The position numbers and the translations under genes are program-made. A model generated the notes under the pieces. That model made no database searches. It was not told the origin of the DNA and was given only the letters and a program-made list of their open reading frames with translations. DNA of 64,000 bases from Streptomyces sp. DSM 15324 (lineage in GTDB: Bacteria > Actinomycetota > Actinomycetes > Streptomycetales > Streptomycetaceae), in contig NZ_KQ949025.1 of assembly GCF_001514285.1 (NCBI RefSeq), positions 499,571 to 563,570 on the forward strand, written 5' to 3'. Shown piece by piece: positions 63,830-64,000 of this stretch (position 1 is its first letter; every line of letters begins with the position of its first letter).

Positions 63830-64000
63830 ATAACGAAAACGTATCGGGCATATCGCCCGGCAACCTTCACAGAAGCCACACGAGTTGGCTACCGTGCCGG
63901 GCAGGCCACACGGATCCCACCGGCGAACCTCGCCGGGCCGTACTGCCTCCGCCGAGCCCGGCGCGCCCCCTGTGCGGCAGCCGGAGCCGGGGACCACCGG
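63830..64000 (+). ncRNA. Possible c-di-AMP (ydaO) riboswitch, cut by the window edge
   Basis: Upstream of whatever gene follows on the plus strand. GCAGCCGGAGCCGGGGACCA near the edge resembles the conserved core of the ydaO RNA, which in Streptomyces precedes cell-wall hydrolase genes, and TATCGCCCGGCAACC lies earlier. The distal conserved part would be outside the window, so this is only a suggestion. Confidence 0.4.

Overview
The window is very GC-rich DNA with tightly packed genes, GTG/TTG starts, long Ala/Pro/Gly-rich linkers, Tat signals and actinobacterial families such as SCO4848, DUF3017, DUF6350, DUF2690, IcmB and DprE2-like proteins. It is almost certainly Streptomyces chromosome, from the conserved core rather than an arm. 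The order sdhB, trpS-glyA, mdh, folD, purH-purN, sucD-sucC, icmB, pcrA matches, as I recall it, the SCO4855 to SCO4797 block of S. coelicolor.

Layout. 1-684 is the 3' end of sdhB. 852-9818 holds small accessory genes: Uma2, a SUKH protein, a cytokinin-dehydrogenase-like flavoprotein, two TM2 genes around a DUF2752 gene, a VOC protein, a TetR operon with two operator dyads, and an MMPL exporter. 9979-18234 holds a two-component system, an RsbW-like ATPase, a metallophosphoesterase, a D,D-carboxypeptidase, a YihY protein, a DprE2-like reductase and a 2H phosphoesterase. 18416-23823 holds trpS, glyA behind a ZTP riboswitch, a glutathionylspermidine-synthase-like gene, a lipoprotein and a DMT transporter.

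23857-32781 is an apparently inserted biosynthetic cluster: a DUF3050 protein, a membrane-anchored ABM protein, a fused aminodeoxychorismate synthase with a TTA codon, two adenylating ligases, a flavin monooxygenase and an ADC-lyase-like class IV aminotransferase. Together they should make p-aminobenzoate, activate it and oxidise it. I do not recognise the product.

32865-47007 returns to core metabolism (AhpD-like protein, mdh, folD, purH/purN, sucC/sucD) with membrane and HTH proteins between. One membrane-protein gene at 38025 carries a premature TAA. 47434-48982 has two hypothetical genes.

49124-57533 is a divergent module. MoxR ATPase, a 37-residue coupled small ORF, DUF5682 and a VWA protein lie on the minus strand; a SWIM zinc-finger protein and DUF5691 lie on the plus strand. 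Their shared intergenic region carries back-to-back matches to the RecA-independent (PafBC-type) DNA-damage promoter tTGTCRgtg-N8-TAnnnT. The same motif sits before pcrA, so the module is probably damage-inducible together with the helicase. This is the most interesting signal in the window. The rest is icmB, a lipase, an M23 peptidase and pcrA, and the right edge may start a c-di-AMP riboswitch.

No tRNA, rRNA, insertion sequence, CRISPR array or origin was seen.
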